In this document: one piece after another, positions 38,001 through 46,019 of the stretch
How the letters are laid out: the number at the start of each line of letters is the position of its first letter
Position numbering within the stretch: the stretch's first letter is position 1
Source of the DNA: Trichobilharzia regenti
Taxonomy: Eukaryota > Platyhelminthes > Trematoda > Strigeidida > Schistosomatidae
Length of the DNA: 64,000 bases
Direction of reading: 5' to 3'
Assembly (NCBI GenBank): GCA_944472135.2
Contig: OX235270.1
Span: 122,961,842-123,025,841, forward strand
The notes under the pieces: model-generated
What the model was told of the DNA's origin: nothing
The model's input: the letters and a program-made list of their open reading frames with translations, nothing else
The model's database searches: none
Translations under genes and position numbers: made by a program

Positions 38001-39533
38001 ATTGTCAGTTACACATGCTTGCCGCTTCGATAAATCAGTCATCTAAGTAGCTGCTAAGTATATGCTGTATTGAAACGAAATTCATAGATCCAGCTTACTA
38101 GTATTGGATACACTTCTTATAACTTTAGAAATTAAAAAAATCTCTGTATGACTAAATCATGAACCTTCATTAACTTGAAGTTTATGCCACTTCTAATCAG
38201 GGATTTATGAGTTATAAAAAAGAACCGATTATACCTTATTAAAACTAACAGCAGTGTGTTAATAACTGCCATTTCAATATATATATTTAAGCGGAATTTC
38301 TACCACAAAAAGTTCATATTTTTCCTGCATCAAAGCTGATATATTTCTGCAAGTAGCTCTCTGTATCAAGACGGACAAAGCTTCCCCTTAATTTACTGCA
38401 AAAATTACTTCAGATTATATACAACTAAGAGTATCAAAAAATACAGAGGTATCAAGTTACTGCGCACAGCAACTCATTAATGACCCTATTCACAGGAAAA
38501 ACACAGGAAATGTCAGAGAATTCTTGTATAGTGACTAGTACTTCAATAGTAGAGTATCCACCTTCATTTGCTGTGTCACCAACCTCTAGTTTATTAACAA
38601 CAGTTATTTATTAAAATCTAAATAGACGGTAAAACTGATGTAATTATCTCATTAGAGAATCATTTCAATCTATTAGCTTACCAGGATCTGGCTTTTTGGA
38701 CATTTCAACAGCTGTGTTGAAAGCATCTTTGATCTTTTGAGAACATTTTGGATCAGCATCATGATAATTCTAAGAGAAAATGCTTTAATAAATACAATAG
38801 CACTCACCTTAGTGACAGCCTCAAAGAACTCATGGAAGTTTCCTTCACCTGCAACCCATCTGACTGGTGCACTTGCAGCTAAAGCACCCTTAATTATGTG
38901 TGGATAATTTGCTCGCATATATGCTGCTAACATGCCTCCATAACTGTGATCAATGAATAAATATAACATATACACTCACCTTCCACCAAACGCAATGACT
39001 GGAGACCTAGTAATGTTGAATTTATTTTTTACTCCCTCAATTAAATAGGCATAGTCTACTAATGCTTGTTTAGTTGAAAGGAATTGAATGTAAGGCTGTT
39101 GAAAGCTTTTTTCAAAGGGAAGGCTTTCACCATAGTATCTCTAATCATACTAATGAGCTATTGAATGAACTGAAAACATACGTGCTCAGCAAACAGAATA
39201 AAAGCATTGAAACTGGGGGCCATTTCAAACATTAATCCCGTATTGTTCCAGAACGTTTCAATGTCTCCCTCATTACCGCAGTAAAAGAAAATTGGTCCGT
39301 TCGGTTTGTACCACTTATCTTTTGTTGAAATTATTGGTTCTAACCAAGTAAAAAAACTTACTTTCATAGAGATACCGTTGCCTGAAAGTCAAATTTGCTG
39401 CTTGGAAACTGAAATGATCAACTCTCTGAACAAAATAATCTGCTTTTGGTGGCCATGGAATGCAGAATGTTGGGTCGAATAAAGCGCAGATGAACAACAC
39501 GAAGACCGATAAAGTCCAGTTTTCAAGCATCAT
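13951..39533 (-). CDS. DPP7: Dipeptidyl-peptidase II-like S28 serine peptidase, 11 exons, 473 aa
   Basis: This gene encodes a secreted or lysosomal S28-family peptidase that removes N-terminal X-Pro or X-Ala dipeptides from short peptides at acid pH. In a blood fluke a role in late haemoglobin-peptide digestion is plausible (inference). Exons read 39533-39362, 39318-39182, 39140-38980, 38943-38808, 38769-38682, 34435-34184, 30610-30516, 26489-26330, 18448-18384, 14543-14473 and 14035-13951, and all phases join. A signal peptide covers about residues 1-23. GNEGD lies near residue 75, [13 protein letters not shown] at 100-112, and the nucleophile is Ser157 in GGSYGG (codon split by intron 3). 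Asp416 is in FSNGNLDPW and His441 in GGAHHLDLR; the 25-residue Asp-His spacing is that of the family. CADITGCG and the NGNLDPW form favour DPP7 over its sister PRCP. Length is close to the roughly 490 residues of vertebrate DPP7. Two in-frame ATGs stand at 39533 and 39530. Confidence 0.93.
14473..14543 (-). CDS. DPP7: DPP7 exon 10 (catalytic His)
   Basis: This 71-nt exon codes residues 423-445, ending in [11 protein letters not shown], with the catalytic His441. The acceptor is tttgcag. The donor is GCAAGT, a non-canonical GC start. Using the nearby GTTGAG instead would put a stop codon in the last exon. Confidence 0.9.
14640..14825 (-). mobile_element. tRNA-derived SINE (head 2)
   Basis: The minus strand starts with gagccctaatagctcagtgg (A box) and has gcgggttcgaatctcag (B box), then 'gccaattagcacaaaaccta' to 'ccgattacctccaaccat'. 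It is unlike the other SINEs. It lies 100 bp before the acceptor of DPP7 exon 10, in the gene's orientation. Confidence 0.68.
16030..16145 (+). mobile_element. Penelope-like 3' UTR fragment
   Basis: It resembles 4083-4190: 'ttttgttttgatac...agatgt.ctattacct' followed by 'atttggtttagtg.cttcatt' and 'aatatgtccttt'. It contains no coding sequence. Confidence 0.6.
16280..16500 (+). mobile_element. SMalpha-like SINE with a near-consensus hammerhead
   Basis: Contains the hammerhead at 16321-16371 followed by tggattccactgctag and a tail to ~16500. It lies in DPP7 intron 9 in antisense orientation. Confidence 0.7.
16321..16371 (+). ncRNA. Hammerhead ribozyme (SMalpha type)
   Basis: The core CUGACGA at 16331-16337 fits the CUGANGA consensus. 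Stem II is GUCC/GGAC with loop CAAAUA, followed by GAAA. A short stem III (AUG/CAU, loop CU) leads to the AUC cleavage site, with cleavage after 16363. Stem I pairs AAUCCA (16324-16329) with UGGAUU (16365-16370). The base pair next to the core is A-C rather than G-C, so activity may be reduced. Confidence 0.7.
18010..18200 (-). mobile_element. SMalpha-like SINE
   Basis: The minus strand has gtcctgggttcgaatcctgg (B box), gcgtactgatga, then agagtcccaaactaggac, gaaacagctgtcc. Three extra bases lie between CUGAUGA and stem II. The copy overlaps the intron just downstream of DPP7 exon 9. Confidence 0.65.
18384..18448 (-). CDS. DPP7: DPP7 exon 9 (catalytic Asp)
   Basis: This 65-nt exon codes residues 402-422 and includes [13 protein letters not shown], which holds the catalytic Asp416. 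The acceptor is ttttcag and the donor GTAAGT. It is isolated between a 7881-bp intron and a 3840-bp intron and could be missed by gene finders. Confidence 0.92.
18595..18800 (-). mobile_element. SMalpha-like SINE, diverged
   Basis: The minus strand reads aagagtcccaaactagggc, gaaacaactatccagc, with a decayed B box ('gggttcaaatc'). It lies ~150 bp upstream of DPP7 exon 9. Confidence 0.6.
18960..19195 (+). mobile_element. SMalpha-like SINE, diverged
   Basis: The plus strand has gtcctgggttcggacttc, gcgctgattacgggtccaga, actgggacgaaacaattatcc, then the 'aggttttccaatggtcctct' end typical of this group. Confidence 0.6.
19200..20060. other. Intron sequence with one ribozyme-like scrap
   Basis: Within DPP7 intron 8. 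'gaaataggacgaaatacgcg' at 19699-19718 resembles stem II and GAAA of the hammerhead SINEs without the 5' core. The rest is unassigned. Confidence 0.35.
20061..20071 (+). repeat. Target-site duplication, left
   Basis: atagtaattca, repeated exactly at 23834-23844 on the other side of the RTE element. Confidence 0.85.
20072..23833 (+). mobile_element. Full-length RTE-clade non-LTR retrotransposon
   Basis: The element is 3762 bp, flanked by an 11-bp direct repeat (atagtaattca at 20061-20071 and 23834-23844), the target-site duplication. It starts with the cccgaccgaaagctgctacc leader, holds one long ORF and ends in a short GACA repeat, a simple-repeat tail as in RTE elements. It sits in DPP7 intron 8, antisense to the gene. 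A perfect duplication and an intact ORF point to a young, possibly active copy. The schistosome SR2/SR3/Perere-3 group is the likely family (from memory, not checked). Confidence 0.88.
20233..23661 (+). CDS. RTE ORF: apurinic endonuclease plus reverse transcriptase
   Basis: One uninterrupted frame of 1142 codons is counted from the first in-frame ATG; the frame is open from 20161. The first ~150 residues are low-complexity. The endonuclease domain follows: GAFNVRTL, the metal-binding Glu in [23 protein letters not shown], and the terminal TDHALV. The reverse transcriptase follows: [29 protein letters not shown] (first catalytic Asp), [14 protein letters not shown] and YADDIVLL (catalytic Asp pair, nt 22834-22857). 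The C terminus carries WLGHVLRM and [13 protein letters not shown], as in RTE proteins. It nicks target DNA and copies its own RNA at the nick. All catalytic positions are present. Confidence 0.93.
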   Translation: MIQTNSQNFMPDRPWPGLTTTALPAAVSQGGSDKYATEAHKTTKNEQKQAACDRPQAVVPWALRSRNQLPRCGQPGSNNRPHNPKRTQNLSNPHLSLSSSSSLLPCLPSTDATPLLDGSSLPLHSVSTKNDESQKTTTDSLLKPRHQFHIGAFNVRTLCQIGQQASLAKTLASRAIDVCCVSETRIQDPSVVIHLTPPGQQDESSKFTLRVSGDATASSRGLAGVGIALSTRAEKTLLDWIPVDSRMCAVRLNGSVRRRKDCTTRRCLFVISAYAPTDCSSDETKDEFYQKLSSLVRKAKRSDIVVLAGDFNAQVGKLCQSEKDVGGTYGVPCQRTDNGDRLLQFCSDNHLFLVSTNFKHKERHCLTWRPPSSNQRWTQIDHIAISYRWRGSVGDCRSFWNTCVDTDHALVRARVCLRLNGRRKQLAVKPSRPQLDQETKSLFEEELAKRISEFDSCAHPGEAWKNIQSAIDTAVKAVNKANPKVSKNHWISTASSELIDARRLIPASSEFNEERKLHKRKLTKSLRKDREQWWVTKAKEMEKALAIGNTRQLFRLITESGGRRQFISETISEKNGSLISSQDRRLERWKEHFEEQFNLPTATLNLPAIHHVPEWDIDTGPPSVGEVTKAISNLKRGKAAGPDGIIPEVFKYGGDILVCRLTEVLGKVWESETVPSDWGKSLIIPIFKKGNKSSCDNHRGISLTNIVSKILGSVIMHRLSRTREEQTRENQAGFRPGRGCIDHIFTLRQILEHRHTFRRPTIVIFLDLKAAFDSVDRKVLWQCLTVKGVPRKYIALIKALYSNSRSRVRAYGELSSELVTTSGVRQGCPLSPFLFNFIIDMLMEVSLTERSDLGIDLLPGNNLMDLEYADDIVLLGEDADKMQSLLNTLSSNLRMFGMRFAPAKCKMLLQDWTTSTPNLVIGSEVIEHVDHFTYLGSCISTNGLIGDEISARIRKARAAFADLHHLWRRRDIRLSTKGRVYCSSVRSVLLYGSETWPIRVEDMKRLTAFDHRCLRSLSHVRWFHKISNVDVRRRVLGKEGKSIDEAIKLHRLRWLGHVLRMPNHRLPRRALLADIGSGWKRASGGQTKTWHQSMKSLTVKLSQVGRCRLPGWGPRDSRNQWLETIGDMAQNRCQWRRCIQSL
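23834..23844 (+). repeat. Target-site duplication, right
   Basis: Second copy of atagtaattca, immediately after the GACA-repeat tail of the RTE element. Confidence 0.85.
24166..24395 (+). mobile_element. tRNA-derived SINE (head 1, LINE-like tail)
   Basis: gcgtcgctggcatagcggtt, ccgaggttcgatccccgg, tcctttacctcgctgggcc, and the tail gaagccctatgttccactgg. It lies in DPP7 intron 8, between the RTE element and the second-family copy. Confidence 0.7.
24665..26205 (-). mobile_element. Second-family non-LTR copy in DPP7 intron 8
   Basis: The minus-strand frames hold RT pieces: the [15 protein letters not shown] region at ~25700 and a YVDD-position box reading CVDDIFLIS at ~25530. C-terminal and tail sequence runs down to ~24665. 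It is broken by stops and frameshifts and has the same orientation as DPP7. Confidence 0.7.
26215..26238. repeat. TA microsatellite
   Basis: (TA)n tract between DPP7 exon 8 and the second-family fragment. Confidence 0.9.
26330..26489 (-). CDS. DPP7: DPP7 exon 8
   Basis: This 160-nt exon codes residues 348-400: SCTEMNLY, then [10 protein letters not shown], then RYCQKKWGV, in the order seen in DPP7. The acceptor is tttatttcag and the donor GTAAGT. An antisense-facing RTE element and a minus-strand non-LTR fragment begin within the next intron, the latter only about 125 bp downstream. Confidence 0.93.
26930..27840 (-). mobile_element. Second-family non-LTR 3' fragment in DPP7 intron 7
   Basis: It parallels 24665-25500: codons such as [13 protein letters not shown] match the family's C-terminal 'WIGHTLR' block, and the family tail follows. 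It is a decayed, 5'-truncated copy in the same orientation as the neighbouring one across exon 8. Confidence 0.68.
28165..29395 (+). mobile_element. Penelope-like copy flanked by inverted repeats
   Basis: Codons for a GIY-YIG domain occur at 28495-28620 ([21 protein letters not shown], then [10 protein letters not shown]). Before it come [18 protein letters not shown] codons, after it a decayed C terminus to ~28860. The ends carry inverted repeats: ~28190-28232 (atggcggatacattttt to ttatggagtgtc) against ~29305-29392. It lies in DPP7 intron 7 in antisense orientation. Confidence 0.72.
29425..29518 (+). repeat. Dispersed copy of the 59.4-kb hairpin arm
   Basis: It matches the reverse complement of 59432-59530 with few differences ('gtaagaacctg.agagaaatga.tgaaaagaatattcttcgttc'). 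It lies just outside the inverted repeat of the 28165-29395 Penelope-like copy. Confidence 0.7.
30516..30610 (-). CDS. DPP7: DPP7 exon 7
   Basis: This 95-nt exon codes residues 317-347 and contains ECADITGCG and LAWDFQ, cysteines and a tryptophan conserved in DPP7. The pyrimidine-rich acceptor before 30610 fits the phase of exon 6. A nearer AG at about 30588 would not keep the frame, which decides the boundary. The donor is GTTAGC. Confidence 0.88.
32160..32400 (-). mobile_element. Penelope-like 3' end fragment
   Basis: 'tgcgcaatacatttcc.ataatctaatcacaca' and 'attaccaaggtaggttaagagtaat' match the ends of the 10865 and 44838 copies. It sits in DPP7 intron 6. Confidence 0.65.
32535..32935 (-). 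mobile_element. RTE 3' fragment in DPP7 intron 6
   Basis: On the minus strand this reads the RTE C-terminal region and tail, ending in the GACA/GTCT simple repeat at 32549-32562. It is degraded and 5'-truncated, in the same orientation as DPP7. Confidence 0.72.
33105..33790 (+). mobile_element. RTE 3' fragment, decayed
   Basis: Nucleotide similarity runs from the 'aagggacgtgtgtactg' region of the RTE ORF through the gtgtgctctatggagtgtgg tail. The frame is broken many times. It faces opposite to the 32535-32935 fragment, so the two tails diverge within the same intron. Confidence 0.7.
34184..34435 (-). CDS. DPP7: DPP7 exon 6
   Basis: This 252-nt exon codes residues 233-315, from [11 protein letters not shown] to VYYNSSM. 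It carries the WARNAF and MGDYPY segments of the S28 helical SKS domain. The acceptor follows cctaag and the donor is GTAAGT. It is preceded by a 4246-bp intron and followed by one of 3573 bp. Confidence 0.92.
35195..37345 (+). mobile_element. Second-family non-LTR copy, interrupted by RTE and SINE
   Basis: The 5' leader (tagccggtccgaagctt) and endonuclease region run to ~35705. The copy resumes at ~36665 with the sequence that follows in the 46-48 kb copy and continues to ~37345, where a SINE interrupts it. It is heavily mutated. It lies in DPP7 intron 5 in antisense orientation. Confidence 0.68.
35735..36665 (+). mobile_element. RTE copy nested inside second-family element
   Basis: It matches the RTE ORF from the EVFKYGG region through the fingers and palm, then skips to the WLGHVLRM end and tail. 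There are many stops, and an internal deletion lies near 36290. It splits the second-family copy at 35195-37345, so it inserted after that copy. Confidence 0.75.
37347..37505 (+). mobile_element. tRNA-derived SINE (head 1, 'gatatc' tail), nested
   Basis: gcgtcggtgccacagtggtt, ccgaggttcgatcccctg, gatatctatggtcggcctg, ending near gtgtggaatcaagttgtaa. It interrupts second-family sequence after 'ggactctt'. Confidence 0.7.
38682..39533 (-). CDS. DPP7: DPP7 exons 1-5 with micro-introns
   Basis: Five exons sit within 852 bp: 39533-39362 (signal peptide and N terminus), 39318-39182 (GNEGD block), 39140-38980 (RYYGESLPF to GG of the catalytic motif), 38943-38808 ([10 protein letters not shown], nucleophile elbow) and 38769-38682. 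The introns are 43, 41, 36 and 38 bp, each with a GT donor and AG acceptor. Introns this short are typical of schistosome 5' gene ends. The frame is kept across all joins (phases 1, 0, 2, 0). Confidence 0.93.
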
Positions 39534-39560
39534 TGTTCTGAAAATCAAAGCGATGTGTCA
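39534..39560 (-). promoter_or_regulatory. Candidate trans-splice acceptor just upstream of the DPP7 start
   Basis: On the minus strand a T-rich tract ending in ttttcag stops at 39538, four bases before the ATG. This is either a cis 3' splice site with an upstream non-coding exon or a spliced-leader acceptor, which schistosomes use for many genes. The sequence alone cannot separate the two. Confidence 0.45.
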
Positions 39561-39829
39561 GAAAGATATTAAGCTATCAGTTTTGTGGGCAATGGAAATG
39601 AGAGGGAAAGCAGATTTATTTGCAATTCAACGATTTTTAAATGTAGATGCGTTTGATAAGCTACATATATTGGACAGGGAATACCTATATTACCTGGCTT
39701 CCTAAACTTCGGCAGTCAGAGAAGGATTGAAATCATTAGGCTTTAAAGTTCAGCTCCACTTATGAGTAAAGTACATTCATTTGGACAATGTTACAATCGA
39801 ATCCAACATTTGTGAATACGTTGAACTAG

Positions 39830-40615
39830 TAGTAAGATTCTAGGTGTTAACTTTGCAGGTGATTTAGGTCAAATGTCATACAAACTCGAAGAACTATAGG
39901 TGAAAAGCAACAAAAGCAAAAGCAGTGAAGACAGGACTTCAAGTGAATATAGAGAAGACAGAGGTGATGAAGATACCCAACAGCCAACACCAAGCACTAA
40001 TCATTGCCAACAGGAGGAATTTGAAGCCCCTTATTTCAGTCATCTAGGTAGCATCATTTCAACTACACCTGACACAGATGAAGACGTCAAAAGCAGAATG
40101 TGAAAGGTGAGACAAACCTTCATTACTCTGAAATCAGGGTGGGAATCTACTGCACTAAGCATAGGGATTAAAATCCGAATTTCAAACACTCAAGTCAAGA
40201 CATTAAGTGCTTCTGCATGGCTCCGAGACGTGAAATGTCACCAAAAGCATTTTTAACAGGCTATTGCAGACTTTTACCAACAACTTCCTTTGCTGACTCC
40301 ATAAGGAAGATCAAATAGCCGGCCAGAAAGGATAAGCAACAAGGAACCTGGGTAGGAGGCGAACCAACCAAGAACCTATTTTCTAACATACATGCTGAAG
40401 GAAACGGGATGGATCGGACACAGGCTAAGACCATTGTCTGACATCGCTCGACAGGTTTACGAGTAGAATTCAAATGGGCGTCTGAAGGTGACGTGGAAGA
40501 GATGAGAGTTTATAAACAATCGTGGAGCCAGCTGAAAACCATGCTGCAGAACAAAGTGAAATGGAGGTGTGCTGTTGAAGCCCTAAGTTCCATGTGGAAC
40601 TCAAATGAATATATA
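39830..40615 (+). mobile_element. Second-family non-LTR 3' fragment upstream of DPP7
   Basis: 5'-truncated. Its codons include FSHLGSIIST and DTDEDVKSRM, the post-palm segment with the usual 'YLGS' position altered to HLGS. It ends in the gaagccctaagttccatgtg tail followed by a TA repeat. It lies ~300 bp upstream of DPP7 exon 1 and transcribes away from it. Confidence 0.7.
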
Positions 40616-40619
40616 TATA

Positions 40620-43600
40620 TGTATATATATAGTAAGATACTCCGTCTGTTGTGAGTAACAGCACTAACTTCTTGTAAACATGCTCCAGATTCCAGTTTTT
40701 AAAAGCATCTTTTGTATATGTCATTAAGCTCCCCTTATCAGATACATTTTCGTTACCAGACAGAAGAGCAAACGTAGCAACAGCTTATAAGAGCGCAATC
40801 AGAACAAGGAAGTAAAACCGCGTAAAAAACCTACCATATTAGCAAGTAAAAGATGGAAAAGAGTGGGAAAATGACTAAATATCATATCTTTCTCTACTTT
40901 TTTCTTTATTATGGATGACTTCCTATTCATTTACCCGAATTCGCAGGGCTGAATATATCTGTCGTTTGAAATTAATTGTTAACTCCCATCCCTTCTGACC
41001 ACTATTCTTTTACTTTCGCAGTTCATGAAGTTCATATAGATGTGAAAAGTCTCGACCTACTAACAGGTATGACTGAGCATGGTAGGGCTTGAAAAATTCT
41101 GGCGACAACAACACTTGGCTCTCTTATAATTTGTTGTAGACTATGATGAAACCATCTATGCATCTCCTGCCATAAAAATTATACAGCAAGATCAAACAAC
41201 ATTCATCCTTAGTTAGTCTTAATTCCTGACATGCAATCTTATCCATTACCAGTTTTCCAATGCAGCTAAGAACCTAAGACTAAAGTTCTGAACGCGAAAT
41301 TACTTGATATAAGACTGTTTAGCACCTAACAACACACAAGCAGACTATAATAAACGAAAGATACTAAAATTGCAGTAGTATTACTGCAACAATTGTTGGT
41401 TTTGAAACAACTACCCCGATCACGTAAAACAGACATGCGTCCACTGTGCGTTATTCACATACTATTTTTGACATTCAATGGGATACGTATGTATAGCATA
41501 GGGTGCCTCATACATGAGCCAACATGCATACAAGCTAAGTATACTTAACAACAGTTGCACATAACAGACTCCAGGTGTATTATTAACTCATGCCTAATAA
41601 AACACCTATTAAAAAATTCATGCAATGGCGCTGATAAGAGTGAAAAGTTAGGTAAATTAGACGGAACACATGAATCCTGACAACTGCTACTAACCTTCGT
41701 GTTAACTACCAAAAGCTGTGAATAAACCGCCTGTTTCATTTGATGAGTATAAAGAGATTTATACAATATTCAATATCAATGGTATTCAATATATTACAGA
41801 AAGAAACTTCTAGCCGAATTTACTCATTTACTAATATTTTTAATTGGTGAAAAAAATTCTTCCGATTTTCCCGTAATTTTATCATAAATGTGATAAAAAC
41901 AATAACGAGATTTGGAGAAGTTTTAATGCTTTCAGCACGCTACAGATAAAACCTTGCAAAGGGAAAATTGAGTGAATACCTTCTTGCAGATGCTTTGTAT
42001 CGCACTGAATCACTAAATGTGGGAGAAAAGAAATGACTTATTCAGGTGAGAATAACGAGTCAATTAGAGAGAAATACAGCAAAGTAATATGCTGCAAATA
42101 CTGGCAAATTTAGACCAGGAAGTCATTTGACTGCTAGTATAGGATGAAATACCTGATTGCATGACGTCCAAAATTCGAGGTGAGATGAAAAGTAGGTCAG
42201 TCGGAATATCACAAAATCATCCTCAGCAAATAAAGTCCTAATTTTTTGAAACTGGTTTAGTCCAATTTTGGGTTTCAAGAGAGTGTGAGTGCAAACATCT
42301 GTTGCTACAAAATATAGTTGTTTTGAAAGCAGAAAAAATGAAACTTGTATAATACACACTATCCACTTGTCGGCCGTAACTCTGGTGAATTACTAGTGAG
42401 AGGTGCTGTTACCCAAAACCACATCTTTATTCTGCTGTTTGCTCGAAATAGTCGGAGGTGTCTTGGTAACAGCTGCAGCAGTAAAATCAACAAAAAATTT
42501 ATTCTAAGCAGAGATAATCTGAAAGTGAATAAAAGGTGAAATTAGTAGATGAATAAGCAGAGTGTTGAGAAAAGCGAGACAGTAATGACTGAGAAGGTCT
42601 TGGGTGCCTGATGGGACTAGTTTGCTTGAGGTATGCTGTCATAGAGCATTGTGTCGGGATTAAATCTCCATTTAAGTTGAGAGTTTATTGATTGGACAGT
42701 TCCTGTATTGTTTCACGATTGTTCACTGGGATGCTAAACGGTAGACACTTGGAAGAATTGACTCGGTAGTGAACTCGAAATACTCTGTTACAGATAAGAA
42801 GCCAGATAAGCTAATAACTGGTGCGTTAATTTTGACTTTAAAAGGTGCATTAGACTAATAAACGGGATAGTTGTTCAGCCAATATTTAGTTCACCGAAAC
42901 GATAGTGTTTGAGTTCACTTTGGGGGTATAGCTCATTAAGTTATTGCACTTCGTCTTCACAAGGTTATTAGCACGCTCATTTGTTGGATTTCTGTACTCG
43001 AACGTCCCCATTTGCAGCTGCATACTGATGCATGTAGTGCCTTTGAGAAACTTGAGGGCATCCATCTGGTGGGTTCAGCAGACGTCATCCACTAGCTGTT
43101 CTGTAGGGCTGACAGTAAATAAGTGACATATGGAGTCCGACAGTTGTCTTAGCGGCAAATCTGACCTCCAAAAACATCTGAGTGTATAATCAACGTATAC
43201 ACCATCTCTCTTCCATTTTATAATTTTTTGCTCTCCCGAAACAAACAAATCGATCGCTCCTGTCGAATAAATGGAACCTGAAAGCATTCTTTACAATTTC
43301 GCTTGGATATGAAATAATTAGCATGAGTGAGACTGCAAAGAGGACATCTGAATAATGGAGGCTAAAATCATTCATTGGCACTGAAATTATTCAAACCATA
43401 AGACCCGACTAAATTTAGTGCTACTGTTTAGAAGTAGCGGTCTTATCGGCAAGTTTCAGTTCAGAGCATTTAACCTTAGTGCAGAATCTTCAAATAATCG
43501 AATGATCTGCAATGCGTGATCTGAAACAAAGTCCCTATCTCCGAATTATTCTACTTCAGTGCTACTCACAGTCTTCTTTTTCAACTTCCCTGGAAAATTC

Positions 43601-44400
43601 ATAGCGGTAGGTAGAAGGATTTTTGGACTTGCGAGCAAATAAAAACTGTGGCTCTCTGTGGCATCTAGAAGATTAGAACAATTTGAAATGGACTAAAAAC
43701 GACGCATTTTGATGGATAAAAAGTACAAGTAGCTCAGTGGTTTAAGCTGGTCACCTTGTGCTGCCGCAAGTAGGCAAGTTAGGTAAAATTTCCCGACCTA
43801 TTCTTGATACATGGAATTAAACTTATCATTTTACTGTCCAGTGCGTCGGTGGCACAGTGGTTAGGACTCTCGCCGACCATGCACATGGTCCGGGGTTCGA
43901 GCCCACGCCGACGCACACCTGATATCTATGGTCGGCCTGCGAATTTTGGGCTACCGATATCCACGCTGAAAATTCCACACTTGTACCAAAAATACAGTGT
44001 GGAGTCAAGCTGTAATCAAAAATAACAAAAAATAACAAAATAACAGTGGATAGTAAACCTAGTGGAACCAATTAGGAGGCATGTTTATCCACCACTCACT
44101 CCAATATTCTCTCCAGTTTGTCAGTTCCACTGAGAACGTGAACCTCCCTGCTCAGATCACGCTATCACTAGATATCATTTCATATTTACGGCAGAATTGA
44201 AACAGCATGTTACATATGCGAAATACTGAGTCGTAGGAACTAAACGTTGGGATACTTGCTTACAGTTTCAGTAAATCCCCGTCAAGATGCACTTTGAATG
44301 TCCAGTTCTTTCCCAATAAAGAAATATATAGACAAAAGGACCGTCAAGCTGTAGGCACACCAGTCAGCCTATTGAAAGTCAGTAACACGCATTCAGAGAT
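40620..44400. other. Intergenic region, mostly unassigned
   Basis: Apart from the SINE at 43840-44025 I see nothing I can name. 42550-43650 is less AT-rich and may be a very old element. No open frame longer than ~80 codons stands out. Confidence 0.4.
43840..44025 (+). mobile_element. tRNA-derived SINE (head 1, 'gatatc' tail)
   Basis: This is the cleanest copy of this type: gtggcacagtggttaggact (A box), ccggggttcgagcccacg (B box), gatatctatggtcggcctg, and ccacacttgtaccaaaaata to the A-rich end. Confidence 0.72.
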
Positions 44401-44404
44401 TGAC

Positions 44405-44835
44405 TTGCAACTTTGGAGTTTACCAGAGATACGTGGATAATACTTTCATTGTCTTCAGTATTGAAGAGAGTCTGGAAGATAAGCAAGACCTTTTTAACAG
44501 CTGCCACCTTGCAATCCAGCTCACACTAGAGGGATCCAACTCGAAATATGCCTTCAAGACGTTAAAGTGACAGGATGTCTGTCGGATGCTGAAGTGAATA
44601 CACCCATTAACTGAAACCAGACATGATACGGTTAACTCACAATTCTCCACATTTGGTGGCTTGTACATACATAACGAAAACTGACTTCCTTACTGAGCAA
44701 CAGGATCCAGGACATTTGCAGCCATGAGACCGTAGAGGAGGTGATTGACACCCTTAAACGCATTCTCACTGAAAATGGCTGCCCCGAAAGATTAATTACA
44801 AAGTGCATTGTGGCTACGCCACTAAAATCGCAGAC
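44405..44835 (+). mobile_element. Penelope-like reverse-transcriptase fragment
   Basis: Plus-strand codons YVDNTFIVFSIEESLEDKQD (YxDD box altered to YVDN), then LAIQLTLEGSNSKYAF and the following FLDV-type region, are out of frame in places. It abuts, tail to tail, a minus-strand copy that starts at ~44838. Confidence 0.6.
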
Positions 44836-44837
44836 AC

Positions 44838-45310
44838 ACTCCATACACATTTCGAACAATCTGATCACACATTTATTTGTCATGTCAATATATATAGAAA
44901 GGTTAAATTAAACAAAGTGAGAGAAAACGGAATTAAGAATAATTAACACAAACCTTTGGTAATCTAATCAAATAAGGATTACCAAGGTAGGTTAAGAGTA
45001 ATGACAAACTGTTTTTGAATACACAAGGGGGGCTTAAGTCTATGAATAGCTATAGCCTCAGCGTATTTCAGTAAACGCCCCTGACCGTTTTTTATAGATG
45101 ACCTTAAAGGCTGAGTTAACATCAGTCTTATGGTTCATCTCGATTAGATGTTTAGCTATAGACGAAGTTGGTAGTCTGACACCTGCATCTATTGGCTTGT
45201 CACAATTCATCTGTTTTTCTAACCATTTTGGGATATGCTCTCCCTCCCTCACGTTCAAAGCGCGATTACTTCTCCCTATGTATGTATGTCCAAACACACT
45301 CTATTTTTCG
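44838..45310 (-). pseudogene. Penelope-like 3' part with GIY-YIG
   Basis: The minus frame encodes FGHTYIGRSNRALNVREGEH, IPKWLEKQMN and SIAKHLIEMNHKTDVNSAF, then shifts. The 3' UTR matches 32160-32400. It begins mid-domain, so it is 5'-truncated. Confidence 0.78.
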
Positions 45311-45401
45311 CATTATTTTTGTAATGCAAATGCCCCAATTAAAACATTATTTTTGGTGCATTTTCCTTGACTAGATTCTCACAATCCTTGATTTTTTATA
45401 G

Positions 45402-45620
45402 GAGCGACAGGCACTGAACAAGAAGCAAAGGAAGCACGAGATCCAACAGATTAACACCAACAAATCGGTATACATAAATCAAGTTAACAGAGGTAGGCGA
45501 CCAGAAGCACTATATCAAGTCGCTCGGGAAAAAGTTTCAGCGATGGTCACACAATTGGGTACTTCCGACTGGTTTATTCTTAGGGTCCTCAAAACCCACC
45601 TAGGGGAGAGTAAACTGTAG
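45402..45620 (+). other. Orphan candidate terminal exon, 72 codons to a stop
   Basis: A T-rich tract ending in tttttatag precedes an open plus-strand frame encoding ERQALNKKQRKHEIQQ, then NRGRRPEALYQVAREK and TSDWFILRVLKTHLGESKL, then TAG. There is no ATG near its start, so it can only be an internal-to-terminal exon or a transposon remnant. The segment is rich in Lys, Arg and Gln. No AATAAA follows closely. Function is not recognised. Confidence 0.3.
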
Positions 45621-46019
45621 CGATAGGTACTTTTCCAGGATTATTAGCCAAAGCATTCATCACTGAACACTGAATGCTGACCCTCACTCTTTTATTTCAT
45701 TTGTTTAGCTGAGTGCTTACAGTCAAGAATCCACGCCATCCGGCGCGCCATCGTGTTAAGTTAATTTCTTCTTGCACGACCAGTAGCTAGTTAAGCAGTC
45801 ATCTCGCACTCCGATTTGGTCTTGAAATATAATCGTAATTCCGACGATCAATCCCAATGTTTTGCTTTGAAGTTGAATAGGTATTCATCCTCTTTTAAGA
45901 CTCCTTTTCTCTTCCATTCTCCGAATGTACTAGGGTACCACAGTGTATCTTCATACAGTTCATTTTTGTGAGTATTTAGGTTGTTGTTATTAGACTTGAG
46001 TATCCGATCAGTGAACATC

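Noticed and set aside
13951..39533. Calling the S28 peptidase PRCP (lysosomal Pro-X carboxypeptidase)
   Set aside because: FSNGNLDPW, the ADITGCG block, GGAHHLDLR and the HPNDPPS C terminus fit DPP7 better than PRCP; a phylogeny would settle it.
42922..42990. gggggtatagctcattaag as a tRNA 5' end
   Set aside because: No B box or closing acceptor strand follows within tRNA distance.
43840..43920. Genuine tRNA gene
   Set aside because: A and B boxes are present but no cloverleaf with a paired acceptor stem forms, and the same unit recurs with SINE tails.
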